DNA of 64,000 bases from Flaveria trinervia (GCA_025506515.1 CM046451.1:42117701-42181700), one strand, 5' to 3'; positions 36,229 to 47,284 are shown, numbered from the stretch's first letter. A program made the numbers and translations. The notes: generated by a model from the letters alone, not told the origin.

Positions 36229-37090
36229 TGTTGGATCTAGAAAGGCTGGTGCAATCAAAACCAAGTCACTCATAAGATTTTGGTACAACAAACAAAGAAC
36301 TTCCAAAGCCAAGTGTGGAACTTCCGAAGGAAAAAGGAAATCTTCCGAAGACAAAGTGTACAGCTTACTTCCGAAGGAAAAGTTCGAACCTCCGAAGACA
36401 AAGAACCTACTTCCGAAGTTCAAGACTTAGAAAGAAAGATCTGAAGTCAACTTCCGAAGCACATAAGTCCTCAAGCCACATAAGTATAGAAGCCACTTCT
36501 GATGTATAAATGGGTTCGGAAGAACTTGTTCTTCTGAAGGCAACTTATCTTTGGAAATCACTGCTATTATCCAGTGGACATAAGTATGGCCTGCCTGACA
36601 CTCCACTGCAAATCTCTGAGATACTGCATGGCGTTTTCTCAAAAGCCATTTAGTTGACCATACTTTAATCCACTGTTTACCTTTTATGTTAGTACAGTTG
36701 CCATCTTTAGTTGGTGACAAAAGGTAAGTCATGGACATGTCATGACTACCATATCTTAGATAATACTTTATCTAAGATACCTTAACTTTAGCATTGTAGT
36801 ATATGCTTTAGTCTTAGGTTTCCAGCTGGTATCAAAGTATATCCGGCTGTAGGATGTAGTATATATAGTCTCTCATTGTAACTCATATATCATGCTTGTA
36901 AGAGTCTTGTAATATCTTGAGTTGAGAAGTAATATATACAAGTGCCTTGAAATTTTATTTCTGTGTGTTCCTTTATTACTTATTATATTATTATCAACTC
37001 TTGAAAAAGACTTTACTTCGTCTGAATTGAGTGTTTCTATAAGTGAGTTTGAGAGAAATCCAAGGGTTGAGTGACAAACCCGATCCTGCA
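36229..37090 (+). repeat. 3' LTR of Cop-4
   Basis: It matches the 5' LTR end to end, with substitutions and small indels. It contains the CTTCCGAAG palindromes (36315-36470) and the inverted repeat at 36753-36778. It ends CCTGCA at 37090, after which Gyp-1 coding sequence resumes. Confidence 0.9.
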
Positions 37091-37612
37091 TGAGGGAAGC
37101 TAAATCTGAGGTACGTTGGACCATTTGAGATAGTGGAAGGAATAGGTCCAGTGGCCTATCGTCTAGCCTTACCTGATTCGCTAAGTCGAATCCACGATGT
37201 ATTTCACGTGTCGAACTTAAGGAAGTGCATAACTGATGAAACAATGGTCGTACCACTAGAAGAAGTTCAAGTGGATGAACAATTGCGTTTTATTGAAGAA
37301 ACAGTCGAGGTGATGGACCGTGAGGTGAAAACACTTAAGCAAAGCAAGATACCTAGTGTCAAAATCCATTGGAATTCGCGACGTGGACCGGAATTCACAT
37401 CGGAACGAGAAGATCAAATGAAGCTTAAGTACCCTCAACTATTCGAAAAGATGATGCTAGTAGACGAAGGTACTGATTTCAATTCGGGACGAAATTTCTT
37501 TCAACATGGGGATGATGTGACAACTCATCCAACTCACTCGATTTTGATTTTTGTGTGCCAATGCAGTAGACCATTGATTGAACACTCTCACCATGTAATG
37601 CAATTTTCGTGA
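37091..37612 (+). pseudogene. Gyp-1 integrase C-terminal region
   Basis: The polyprotein resumes with the GPF-type segment (LNLRYVGPFEIVE), then YRLALPDSLSRIHDVFHVSNLRKC. The tail KIHWNSRRGPEFTSERE is the usual end of this Gypsy group and resembles the remnant chromodomain-like region of chromoviruses. The natural end is probably near 37470-37500. The frame then runs on to a stop at 37610-37612 through a duplicated purine-tract region. Confidence 0.85.
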
Positions 37613-37638
37613 CGAAAATTCTTTCAACATGGGGATAA
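37487..37638 (+). repeat. Duplicated polypurine-tract block before the Gyp-1 3' LTR
   Basis: GGGACGAAATTTCTTTCAAC followed by ATGGGGATGATGTGAC occurs near 37487-37522. A near copy (GTGACGAAAATTCTTTCAAC, ATGGGGATAATGTGAC) lies near 37609-37644. The second copy adjoins the LTR start defined by the 5' LTR and by TTGAG. The first looks like a displaced copy of the tract and LTR edge. Confidence 0.75.
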
Positions 37639-40372
37639 TGTGACCTCCGGTAAATTTCCCTTATCAAACTCCGTTAGTTCCGTTGAGTCTTGCATACACG
37701 TCTCGTAAGCACACACTAGTTGTCGTTTAACGTTGGTGACCTAATAATAATTAATAATGTTAAATTAATGATAATCTAATAGACAATGTGATTATGGTAT
37801 TATGTTTATGTGTTTGCATGTTTTAAATGTTAATTAGGAAATTAATCGCGTAACGTGGAAACGTGCCTATTTATTGTATGTCTTGTCTTTTTATAAAGAT
37901 AAAATATATAATGATTATTATTAGTTTATATCTTTATATTATTAAGTTAAAACACTTTACAAAGAGTTTAAAGTCTAGTTTTTATAAAATACCAAAACAC
38001 AAGGGTTTAAATTGTAAATATGCAAATTAAATTAAATAAAACACAAAAACCCTAGCCCCACATCCCCATCGCCGCGACATTCATCTCAAACCCCTCCCCA
38101 CTTCGAATTCGACCTAGAAAAAACAAGAAATCACGAAATTGAGTCGATTTCAAGACTTGCAACAAGTTGGAATCATCTAATACAAGCAATTATGCGTTTA
38201 AAGCTAGATTTTACAAATTTTTGTGAGTTTTTATTGTGGCTGAACCTTAATTCGATTTTGTATGTTCATGGGGTCGAAATTGATGTTAATTGATGATGTT
38301 AGTATGTTAGTTGGATTGAATACATGTTGTTTAACGTTGATTATGCATGACTTGTATGTTTTTAATGGATTTATCATGAACTTTGATTCTAGGCAAACCC
38401 TAATTCGAAATCGATGAGATTATGTATGATTGATGATTGTATGATGAATGTATGATGATTAGTAGATTGTATGAATGCTAGGATACATTGATCTTGCAAG
38501 AAATTGATGAATTGAAGTTGGTGTTCATAGGTTACTAATAATAGTAACTTTATTTCCATGACATGATGATCTAATGATGGATTGATGTTGTTGATGTGTT
38601 CGTGATGATAATTAGATGCTAGATTGTTGATATGAATGCTAGAAATCTTAGAATGAATGTTGTTGTTCATATCTTGCCAAAAGTGGAAACTTTTTTTCAT
38701 GATGATTAATGGATTATGATCATTAGGTATTTTTAATCATGTCTAGATGTTCTTATGAGCTTGAGATGGTATAATTGTAATGAATTCATGTATACATTGA
38801 GTGTTTGATAGATGTTGGAATGTACTTCCCAAAAGGGAAAACTTTATTTGCACAAAGTTTGAAAGATGATAGTTTGAACATGTTTGGGATGTTAGGAGTA
38901 TGTTAGTATGTTCATGGATGAATTGAAATGTGATGGAACATGTTAATTTAGTTTTATAGGATGCTTGGATAATCATGGGTGATGTTTGGACTTTGATGAT
39001 CATATATGATGTTGATGTTGGTTAGTAGTTAAGACATCATGTTTGGGACTGGAAATTGATTGTTATGGTGTATGTTGAATGCAATGAACATGGTTAATGA
39101 ATGTGAATATGATCATCATACACGCGTGCGAATCTGAGGCCCCTACTTAGTAGGATTGGCAGGGTTTAGGATGGGAAGTCGTGAGTGGCTTCACATGGCG
39201 TGTGGTGCGTGATTTGATCTTTGTGTGGCATGTTAGTTATGTTATAACTAGTGGACATGTTAATATTCTAGATTCGCATGACTTGTATGATACTTGGTTA
39301 TATGATCCAAGTGATACACCTGGATAATGTAGCATACATATGATCCATTTGAATGTTAACCATGTATGATATATGTGCATGATTGCTTGAATGGTTTACA
39401 ACACATAATGTCACCAACAGGTCAACGGGGTCAACTGAGTCAAACGTGTCTGTTTTTTGAAACCTTGAGTCCTTGGTTGTAGTGTACTTAGGGTTTCACA
39501 TGTTCTCTATTTGCACGTACTCATGTACTTATATGATCTAGGTAACCTCTGAAGGTTGTCTGTCCACTCTGTCTGTCAAGTAAAACTCTAAGTATCCATT
39601 ACGCATATCAGGTGAGTTCATGCCCCACTCTTTACTTAATCTCTTTTGGGGGAGATAGCATACTGGTAAACTACAAACGCTTTATATATTCAAGTTTTGT
39701 ATAATATTAATATAGTGTTGATATCATGGAAAAGTCCTCACACTTTCGAATTGTTAATATTAAATAGAGGTGAAATTGGGTAGTACTACTGGGTCTGAGG
39801 AGCCCCACCTGTGTGACTCGAGGTCAACCGGGTGCAATTTGTCCTATTGAACATTGTCACGACTTGTTATGTCGTGACAGGAGGCAACAATGTAACATTG
39901 TCAGCTTCAATTGCGAAATCACTATGAGTTAATATTTATTGTTAATAGACTAGCTATCTGTTACAATGCACTACTTTTATATCTCTATTATTAAACTGCT
40001 TATTTTTGAATATCAACTCTTGAACTCACCAACCATTGTGTTGACATTTTAGTATGCTATTCTCAGGTCATTAGCTTGCTTGGCTTTAGGATCACTACAC
40101 GGTTTCACTTGCATTCCAAGACCAAACATCTTTATTGTTTTTAATGATTAAAATGTTTACTCATTTGGGTTGGCGCATGTTTTTCCATAGTATGCATTTA
40201 TGCTCTTTGGGTTGTTTCACAAAATGCTTCCGCACTGTTTCAAGTTTAAACTTTGGTTGATTTTATGTTAATTGTGGCATATAGAGTCATTCCGAGTAAC
40301 TACTGACTGTGATCCTGGGTTGTTCACACGCCTCGCGGTAAAACTCCGCACGTGGATTTTGAGGGTGTGACA
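37639..40372 (+). repeat. 3' LTR of Gyp-1
   Basis: It runs from TGTGACCTCCGG to GGGTGTGACA. It aligns with 15361-18094 throughout, including the antisense reading frames (38389-38700 and 38743-39003). TTGAG follows at 40373-40377. Confidence 0.93.
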
Positions 40373-42300
40373 TTGAGTTTCTTGTTGGAGCTCTAATTGC
40401 ATCGATTCAACCCAGCAAGGGTCCTAAAGTGTTGCATGAATATTTTTCGGGAAAATTTAGGATATAAAACAAGAAAATAGACAAACGTTAGTTAACCAGA
40501 TTGACTGTGCGTCCGAACTCCATTGATGATAGATCCTATGATGTTATCATGTGGATGATCATTCAATGTTTTGAAATCAATGGGCAAGGATAAGGTAATC
40601 AAAGACGGTTGGCTAATAGGTTGTTGATGGGTAGATGGTGGTAACGTTGAAGGTAAGGTAGAGTCAATTGGAGAGATGGGTGATACCGGTTAAAATAAGA
40701 TAGATGTGGGTGATAATGGAAGGGATGCAGAAACAGGTGGAGGTGGAAGATCAAATGATGATGAGGAAGATGCAATATCAACTGATGTAGCATCGGTTGT
40801 AAATATGGTGGGAGGAGCTTGAAGAATGACAAGTAATGAAGATGTAGGAATGATATTTGTTTGAACATTAGAGATGGACACATCATCGTCGAAATCTGGA
40901 AGATTGAAAGAGTTAAACACCGTATTGGAGTCAAAGAACCATGCTGGTTCAGATCGAACATCGGAGGAATTATATTCCTACCAATCAATATAGAAAGACT
41001 CTTGAACAATACGTGTTCTCTTGTTATATACCCGATAAGCTTTTTGAGAAGAAGAATATCCGACGAAGTAACATTCATCAAACATGGCATCGAATTTCGT
41101 CTTCTGCGACTGAGTATTCAATAAAGTGCACGAGCAGCCAAACGGACAAAAGAAGTCAATCAAAGGCTTTCTCTTATGAAACAGATCATAAGGAGTCTTC
41201 ATTTTGTCTTTGACTAGCAACACCCTGTTCAGAACGTATGAAGCACAATTCACCACCTCAACCCAAAAGATGATAGGTAAGGAAGATTCAATCAACATTG
41301 TACGAGCGGCTTCAACAAGGGTGTGATTCTCTCGTTCAGCCACTCCATTCTATTGAGGAGTCCTTGCAGCACAGAATTACCTTAAAATCCCCTTGGCAGC
41401 ATAGTACGAATCAAAGATCTGATTCCGGAATTCAGTACCGTTGTCACTTCTGGTTGCCAAAATCTTCCTCTTACTTATCGTCTCGATTGAAAGAATTAAC
41501 TTCTGCAACTCCTCAGCAGCCTCTCCCTTGTGGGCAAGAAATCTTACCCAAGAATACCTCGAAAAATCATTTGTTATCACAAGACAAAAAGATTTTTAGC
41601 AATTGATTTAACACTAATTGGCCCAAAAAAATCAGTGTGTAACAACTCGAGGGGATTAGATATGCTATGTTTGAGTTTTGGCTTATGTGGTTCTTATGTT
41701 GTTTGCCCTTGGCACATGCCATACATTTTTCAGCCACAAAAAAATCTTTTAAAAGAAGTCCCCTAATGAGATTGTGTTTAACTAATTGTTTATATTTTTG
41801 AAAAATTAACGTGGCCCAATCTGTGATGCCATAAGGAAGACTCAGAAGTGTAAGCTTTGGATAGAAGACATGTGACTATAGACGTTGACTCTCTCGAACC
41901 CATGTTTAGAAGATATGTGTCATTCTTTCTTCGCGCCCGCATGCGTACCATTTCATCTGGAATATGAATCTTAGATTTTAAAAAGAGACATTCATTGGAC
42001 TTGAACAAGATCGGAATGTCTTTATCACAAATCTAAGGACACTCAATAGATTAAATGCAAGCTCAAGTACATAGTTGACTTTTTCTAGTAAGAGAACCAT
42101 TGTAAACTTCTGCTTTACCAATCATTTTCCGTCCTTTCTTGTCAGCAGAAAATGTGATGTAACCTCCATTGATTATTTGAAAATTGGTCAAGAGATCTTT
42201 TAGACCTGTCATGTGTCTAGAGCATCCACTATCAACATGCCAGATACTATTTTCAACTTTAGTGGTTCACTCCTGCAAGAACATCAAAAGAACATATTAA
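40373..42300 (-). pseudogene. pol: Cop-3 pol, 5' part: protease and integrase
   Basis: On the minus strand the protease motif HVDSGCSRHMTG lies near 42207-42250. The gag-pre-integrase segment (LWHHRLGHVNFSKI) lies at 41790-42008. The integrase core is at 41377-41580 (NDFSRYSWVRF, RSDNGTEFRN) and 40978-41343 (AERENHTLVEAARTML, FVGYSSSQKAYRVYN). A Ser/Pro-rich linker leads to the RT start, where Gyp-1 interrupts. Several stops break the frame. Confidence 0.88.
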
Positions 42301-42385
42301 ACTAGTAAAATAGAAACCCAAGTTTGAACAACTTTGGGTTCAGGTGAGATTGAGTTCTTGCAAAAGAAATTATTAACCAACTTAG

Positions 42386-45181
42386 TCAACTATTCCCAAA
42401 TGAATTTTTATTAACATGTCTATGATGAAGTTCAGGACAATGCTTAACGACATGATCATCTTCACCACACCTAAAACAATGAGGTTTTAATCTTGGTCTG
42501 TTATGTAACAGGGTAGGGATTTTATCTATGTGTATTTCCTCATCACATTCCGACAATTTAGAATCTACATCACTGTAAGTCTCATACATGTCACTAGCTA
42601 TGTTTTTATTTGAAAAAGAATTGTGATTTACAAAAGAAGATGAATTGTTATCTGAAGTACTTGTACCACTTGTATTAGCTTCAGATGATGATGTTAGCCT
42701 TTCATTTGATAGAGAAATATTTGTTGGGTTAAGAGATGGAATAGGGTGAGAAAAGAATTTTTCAAAACAATTAGTTTTATTTGTCTCGTTACTCTTTACG
42801 GTGGAAACATTCTCACTATTAACACAATCAGAAAAGGTAGCATCATCACAATCCACAGAATTTAAAGATGAAATAGAAACATCGCTAGAACATGATGAGA
42901 CAAAGTCCTTTTATAGATTCACTAGAAACAAAAACAGAATTTAAACTATATTTATGATCTAAGCCAGGATGTTGAGATTTAGGTGTACTAAGACTAGTGC
43001 ATCCAAGCCTGCTAGTTGGTCCATAGTCGTAGTCCTCACGAACATGATTAGGATTCACACCTTTTAAACCTGCAAACATACAGTTAGTATCTGTTTTGAT
43101 TAAATCATTAGAAGGATGAGGAATAGGCATATGAGAATAGTAGTAAGTACTAGGATGAGGATAAACCTTAGCATTTTCATATCCCAAACCTATTTTAGTC
43201 CTAGTCCCTCTTTGAGATTACATAAGTCATTGTGTTTCATCCCCGATATAGTCCATTTATCGAGCTTTGACTGAAGTTTGCTCGTTTCAAATTCAACAAG
43301 TGCAACCCTTTCGGTCAAAGTATTAATCTCAACATTTCTTTCCAAAACTATTCGTTTAAATGATCATTTTCTGTCAAAGCCTCATTTACTTTAACAAAAG
43401 ATTTAGACTCATTTATTTTAAGTTCCTCACTAATTCGTTTTAATATTTGTCATTATCAATTAACAAATGATTAGCTTTATAAACCCCAAATAACCTGATT
43501 TTACATGTGGAAGAACACATGTCCTGAATTACCTCATAAGGAAGTCCCATTACCACCTTTTCTGCTGCTAAGGCCTTCTCACATTGGCACACTGGAGTAC
43601 TCGACTTGCTTTCCATGATAGTGATAACAACATCATCTTTTTCTTTTCTTTGCTTAGTGGGTTGACTTCCTTTTTTCCTCATTTCCTCAGTTTTAATTTT
43701 TGTCACTCTCTCATCCTCCTTCACCTTCACAGACTCCTCAACTTCACTTTCTTTTAACCTCTCATCCTCCTTCACTTTCACAAACTCCTCAATCTCATAT
43801 CTAAGTTCTTTAAAAGGGTCAAATTCATCTTCATAATCCACCTTCCACAATCTCAGCCACTGGTGCTTGGTTAATCTCTTCTCTCGTTTCTTCAGCTTCA
43901 GCACTCCAATCAAAATTAGAAATCAAAGTTATCTCTTTTTTGTGACCATTTCCTCTTTTCCTCCATTTGAAGCTAGTCGTGGAACTCCTGAATTACTAGG
44001 ATCAGTGATGATTGGCAATGAACATTCATGTTTGAAGTGTCCCAATTATTTGCAGTTAAAACACCTCAACTTAGACTTGTCAAATCCCATTTTGGAATTA
44101 GAGTTTTTACCTCCAAAGTTCTTTCTTCCAGTGCGCTCCATGAATCTTCGGGCTCTAAGTGTCAACATTGTCATTTGCCATTGAATGTCAGTCCCTTCAA
44201 GATCGTCAGGGTCCACCTGATACATATCTTCCATCATCATCCCTTTGCCTTTCAACTCCCCTACCACTAATGCTTTATAACTCTAAACAAACATACCAAA
44301 CATTGGCATTATCTCGGATGGAACTATTATTTCAACATTTGCTTTCAAGCGAGCTAGATCTCTCCTAACACTCCCACAAAACTTCCAGAATAATCATTAG
44401 TATTCACTCCTCCTTGACGAGATGCCTACATTGGAGAGCTTGTAGCAGAAGACAATAATGCAGCATTTTGAGTGAAGCCAGATGAAGGCATCATGGTTTG
44501 GTCGAATTCCCTTCTTTTCATATCTAACTCAAAAGATTTAAGCTTATGGATATTGTCCATAAGCTTATAGTCAGTGAAACCTCTTTCTTGCTTTAGCATT
44601 CTCACCTGTGGACTCTATTGAGGTGGAAGAGAGTCTAGCAACTTGTTGACTTGCTCACTATTGGAGAGTTTTTCATTGTATTTCTTTAGTGTGCTTGAAA
44701 CTGTCAGAAAACAATTAGTGAGATCTGTGAGACTCTCATTCTTGTATCCTACATAGGAATTGAATTCCTTCTCAGCTTGAATACTCTTGTCTTTCACCAA
44801 CTCTTTGTTACCATCATAGAACTCACACAGTTCATCGAAGAGAGACTTAGCGTTCTTATGATCCACGAATCGATTGTAGATGTCTGGTGCAAGACATAAT
44901 GTTAATGCTCCAAAAAGTTTCTGGTCTCAATCAATCAGCTTTAAATCCTTCTCGGTGAATGTGGCTGGATCCTTGTATTGAGATACAACATCACCAATGG
45001 TGAAGGTTGGTATATGAGGACCAGAAATGATAGATTCCCATTGATTATGGTTAGTGTAGAAGATAAAGACCTTGAGACATCTCTTCCAATCTTTGAAGTT
45101 ATCCCCGTTTATGAGTCTCGGAGGTCTGTTGGGAGCTACACTTTCAAGATCTGCAAGGGTGAGGGAAGTCATCTTTGACAT
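42386..45181 (-). pseudogene. gag: Cop-3 gag with two CCHC knuckles
   Basis: The minus-strand frame opens at 45181 (MSKMTSLTLADLESV, NGDNFKDWKRCLKVF) and stays in phase into 44615-44866 (Copia gag core) past a stop. After a frameshift, 44046-44267 leads to a first knuckle at 44022-44063 (CFNCK, stop, LGHFKHEC), which carries a TAA. A Glu/Lys-rich coiled-coil stretch lies at 43640-43860. A second knuckle follows at 42437-42478 (CFRCGEDDHVVKHC), then the protease. The arrangement matches Cop-4 gag. Confidence 0.85.
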
Positions 45182-45757
45182 ACTAGTTTCGCTGAGGAAG
45201 AGGTAATTTCGTAGAAAAATGATAATTTCGAATAATAGTTTCGCAGAGAAGCCTGGTTTCGCTGAGTCGCTGTAGTTTCACTAGCAATTTTAGCAGCTAT
45301 TTCGCTAGACAAATGTTTGAAACTGCTTAGTTTCGTCGAAAATTTCGCACGAAACAAGCTTGAACTTTCGTTCAATGGTACTTTCGGCAGCAATTTCGCT
45401 TGTAAATCACACACAAACACTGTTGAACTTTCGTTTAGTGATACTAGTTTCGCTGGAAAGCTTAAAACAACATCCAAGTAGATAACACAGGTAGTTTCGC
45501 TAGAAGAGCAACATAGTTTCGCTGAATGAATATCTAGTTTCACTAGAAGAAGCTGAAAAGCTTTTTCCACACGAAATCGATATGAAATCTCCAAAATCTC
45601 AATGGATTTGAGATCTGATGATTAACAGAGCTTCCCCAACCAAAAACAACCAAACTTCAATCAAATTCCATATCAATAACACTCAAATTTGATCAATTGA
45701 TGAAATACTGACATTGAAAAAAAACAACCAAAAACTAAAAAAATCATGAGCATTAAG
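45182..45757 (-). repeat. Cop-3 leader with AGTTTCGC motif repeats
   Basis: The untranslated leader between primer site and gag has many TAGTTTCGCT variants, densest at 45185-45560. The same motif occurs in the LTRs and in the pol-ORF3 spacer of this element. The part from 45561 to 45757 is plain AT-rich sequence. Confidence 0.75.
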
Positions 45758-45769
45758 GCTCTGATACCA
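45758..45769 (-). other. Primer binding site of Cop-3
   Basis: GCTCTGATACCA on the plus strand is TGGTATCAGAGC on the element's strand. It lies three bases from the LTR edge and matches initiator tRNA-Met. Confidence 0.92.
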
Positions 45770-45772
45770 TAT

Positions 45773-46290
45773 TGTTGGTCCATTTGATCGATTTGCAGTA
45801 CAAATGAGTTGTTGATTCATTCAATATTAGATACAATAATGAGATAACAAATATGAATAACAATAAGAACAATCTCCAAGTCAACAACTAAGAACAATAA
45901 TCATCAATAATAACAAAGCACAAGTATATTTCATTGAATAACTGCTTACAGTTAGGCTCTTGCAATAATGATTAACGATTAGGGTTTTTGCAAGCATACC
46001 CAACAAAGAACAAGAAAAAATCTCTATATATAGCAGTCCTAGTTTTGCAAATAGTTTCGCTGTCAGCGAAACTATGATGCCGAAATTATAGTTTCACCCG
46101 ACAGAAACAACATTCACCGGGTGACTATACAGCTGACTATGAGCGATACTATAGTTTGGCTCATAGTTTCGGTGGACTACAAAACAAAACAAAATAAACA
46201 ACTTTCAAAAGTAAACTAACATTAGACCCATTACAAAGCAATATAAACATAATCTAATCTAAAGTGAGTCCAACCTATACTGGATCTTTA
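45773..46290 (-). repeat. 5' LTR of Cop-3
   Basis: In plus view it starts TGTTGGTCC and ends GATCTTTA, next to ATATC at 46291-46295. A 25-bp near-perfect palindrome built from ATAGTTTCGCTG and CAGCGAAACTAT lies at 46051-46075. It is about 65 bp longer than the other LTR, through one segment around 45917-45980. Confidence 0.88.
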
Positions 46291-46295
46291 ATATC

Positions 46296-46533
46296 CGGCT
46301 GTAGATAGTAGTATATATAGTTTCTCATTGTAACTCTTGTAGTAAGCATGTAAGAGTCTTGTAAACTTTTAGTTGAGAAGTAATATACACAAGTATCTTG
46401 AAAATTATTCTCTTGTGTTTTCCTTGTGTTACTTAGTATATTATAATCAACTCCTAAAAGAACTCTGCTTCTTGAGTGTTTGTTAGTAAGTTGAGAGAAA
46501 TACTTATGTTGAGTATAAAAAAACGATCCTGTA
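46296..46533 (+). repeat. 3' LTR of Cop-2, second part
   Basis: The sequence continues the LTR broken at 8948 (CGGCTGTAGATAGTAGTATATATAG) and ends CGATCCTGTA. It aligns with the ends of the Cop-2 5' LTR and the Cop-4 LTRs. Confidence 0.85.
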
Positions 46534-46706
46534 ACTTTCATATTTAGTTAATATAATCCCTAAAATCACTCTCTCTCTCTCACTCATTTCTCTTCATTTT
46601 TAACACTAGATACATGTATGTGTAAAAAAATTTACGTATGAACCTTAACATTAAATAAATTAGAATGTTTTATCAACAAGGTAATTGTAGTAACTAAGAT
46701 ACATAC
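46534..46706. other. Flank between Cop-2 and Cop-5
   Basis: This short AT-rich segment has a CT repeat near 46569-46585. No gene is visible. It ends with CATAC, one copy of the Cop-5 target-site duplication. Confidence 0.6.
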
Positions 46707-46795
46707 TGTTGGACCAAAAGAACCAATGAGCCGGATCAGAAAAACCTTAAGTCCCACAGACGTCACAACAACTGCTGAAGTCCACAACAGCTGAA

Positions 46796-46997
46796 GACAA
46801 GTGCTGAAGACAAAGTCTGAAGACACAAGTGCTGAAGACAATGTCTGAAGACACAAGTGCTGAAGACAAAGTCTGAAGACACAAGTGCTGAAGACAAAGT
46901 CTGAAGACACAAGTGCTGAAGACAAAGTCTGAAGACACAAGTGCTGAAGACAAAGTCTGAAGACAAAGTCTGAAGACACAAGTGTTGAAGACCAAGT
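46796..46997. repeat. 28-bp tandem array in the Cop-5 5' LTR
   Basis: About six to seven units of GTGCTGAAGACAAAGTCTGA plus AGACACAA repeat with a 28-base period (starts at 46801, 46829, 46857). The six-frame translations of this array (CLQTLSSALVSSD) are repeat artefacts. Confidence 0.93.
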
Positions 46998-47284
46998 ATC
47001 AGACGTTGTCACAACAGCTGAAGAGGTCTTCTTCAGTAGTTGTGACGGTTCTCTTTCAGTAGTTTTATGTTTTTCTTTCAGTAGTTTTGTAAAACGACTG
47101 AAGAGCTTGTTCTTCAGTCGTTGTAGTTTCAGTAGTTTCGTATCAGTAGTTTTATGTTTTATACTTAGCATTCTGATATGTTCTCAGTAGTTGTGAACAT
47201 TTTAGTAGTTTGTTAAGTTTTAGTTATTTTTGTAATAAATCTGCCAGATGTCACTATCCCGTGATATCAGCAGTGATTGCACTC

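Larger units (their letters stand above)
24299..37090 (+). mobile_element. Cop-4: Sirevirus-like Copia element with all domains
   Basis: The LTRs at 24299-25147 and 36229-37090 start TGTTGGATC and end CCTGCA. Between them lie the tRNA-Met primer site, gag, protease, integrase, RT, RNase H, a spacer, a long third ORF and a polypurine tract, for a total of 12.8 kb. It is inserted in Gyp-1 integrase, whose frame resumes on the other side. The target-site duplication is not clean (GCAAG on the left, TGAGG or ATGAG on the right). The LTRs differ by a few percent by eye, and every gene has stops or frameshifts. Confidence 0.9.
15361..40372 (+). mobile_element. Gyp-1: Ty3/Gypsy retrotransposon with nested insertions
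   Basis: Both LTRs measure 2734 bp with my boundaries, begin TGTGAC and end GTGTGACA. A perfect duplication TTGAG occurs at 15356-15360 and 40373-40377. The internal part has a tRNA-Met primer site, an extra 5' ORF, gag with two CCHC knuckles, aspartic protease, RT, RNase H, integrase and a basic C-terminal tail, which is Gypsy domain order. A solo Copia LTR (22920-23733) and Cop-4 (24299-37090) interrupt the integrase. About 200 aligned LTR bases compared by eye differ at roughly 8 sites, so the insertion is not recent. Confidence 0.93.
8949..46290 (-). mobile_element. Cop-3: minus-strand Copia element, split by Gyp-1
   Basis: Both LTRs (8949-9401 and 45773-46290) start TGTTGGTCC in plus-strand view and share most of their length. 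The 5-bp duplication ATATC is at 8944-8948 and 46291-46295. Reading the minus strand from the right, the order is LTR, tRNA-Met primer site, leader, gag with two CCHC knuckles, protease, integrase, RT, RNase H, spacer, third ORF, polypurine tract and LTR. Gyp-1 (15361-40372) sits within pol just before the RT. Copia domain order and the third ORF place it near Sirevirus-type elements. All genes carry stops. Confidence 0.9.
3825..46533 (+). mobile_element. Cop-2: internally deleted Copia element, interrupted by Cop-3
   Basis: This Copia element has a truncated 5' LTR (3825-4326), a primer site, a decayed third ORF, a polypurine tract and a 3' LTR split into 8342-8948 and 46296-46533 by Cop-3. 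Gag and pol are absent: about 50 bases after the primer site the sequence passes into third-ORF sequence. The LTRs and third ORF are clearly related to Cop-4. No target-site duplication can be checked because the 5' end is missing. Confidence 0.8.

Noticed and set aside
46796..46997. CRISPR-like regular array
   Set aside because: The 28-bp units are directly adjacent with no unique spacers, and the sequence is a plant LTR.
46632..47171. Long minus-strand frames with CLQTLSSALVSSD repeats (also 55880-56371 and, on the plus strand, 63206-63615)
   Set aside because: They are translations of the 28-bp LTR tandem array. A 28-base period shifts frame by one each unit, so all frames stay open. There is no start context or conserved domain.
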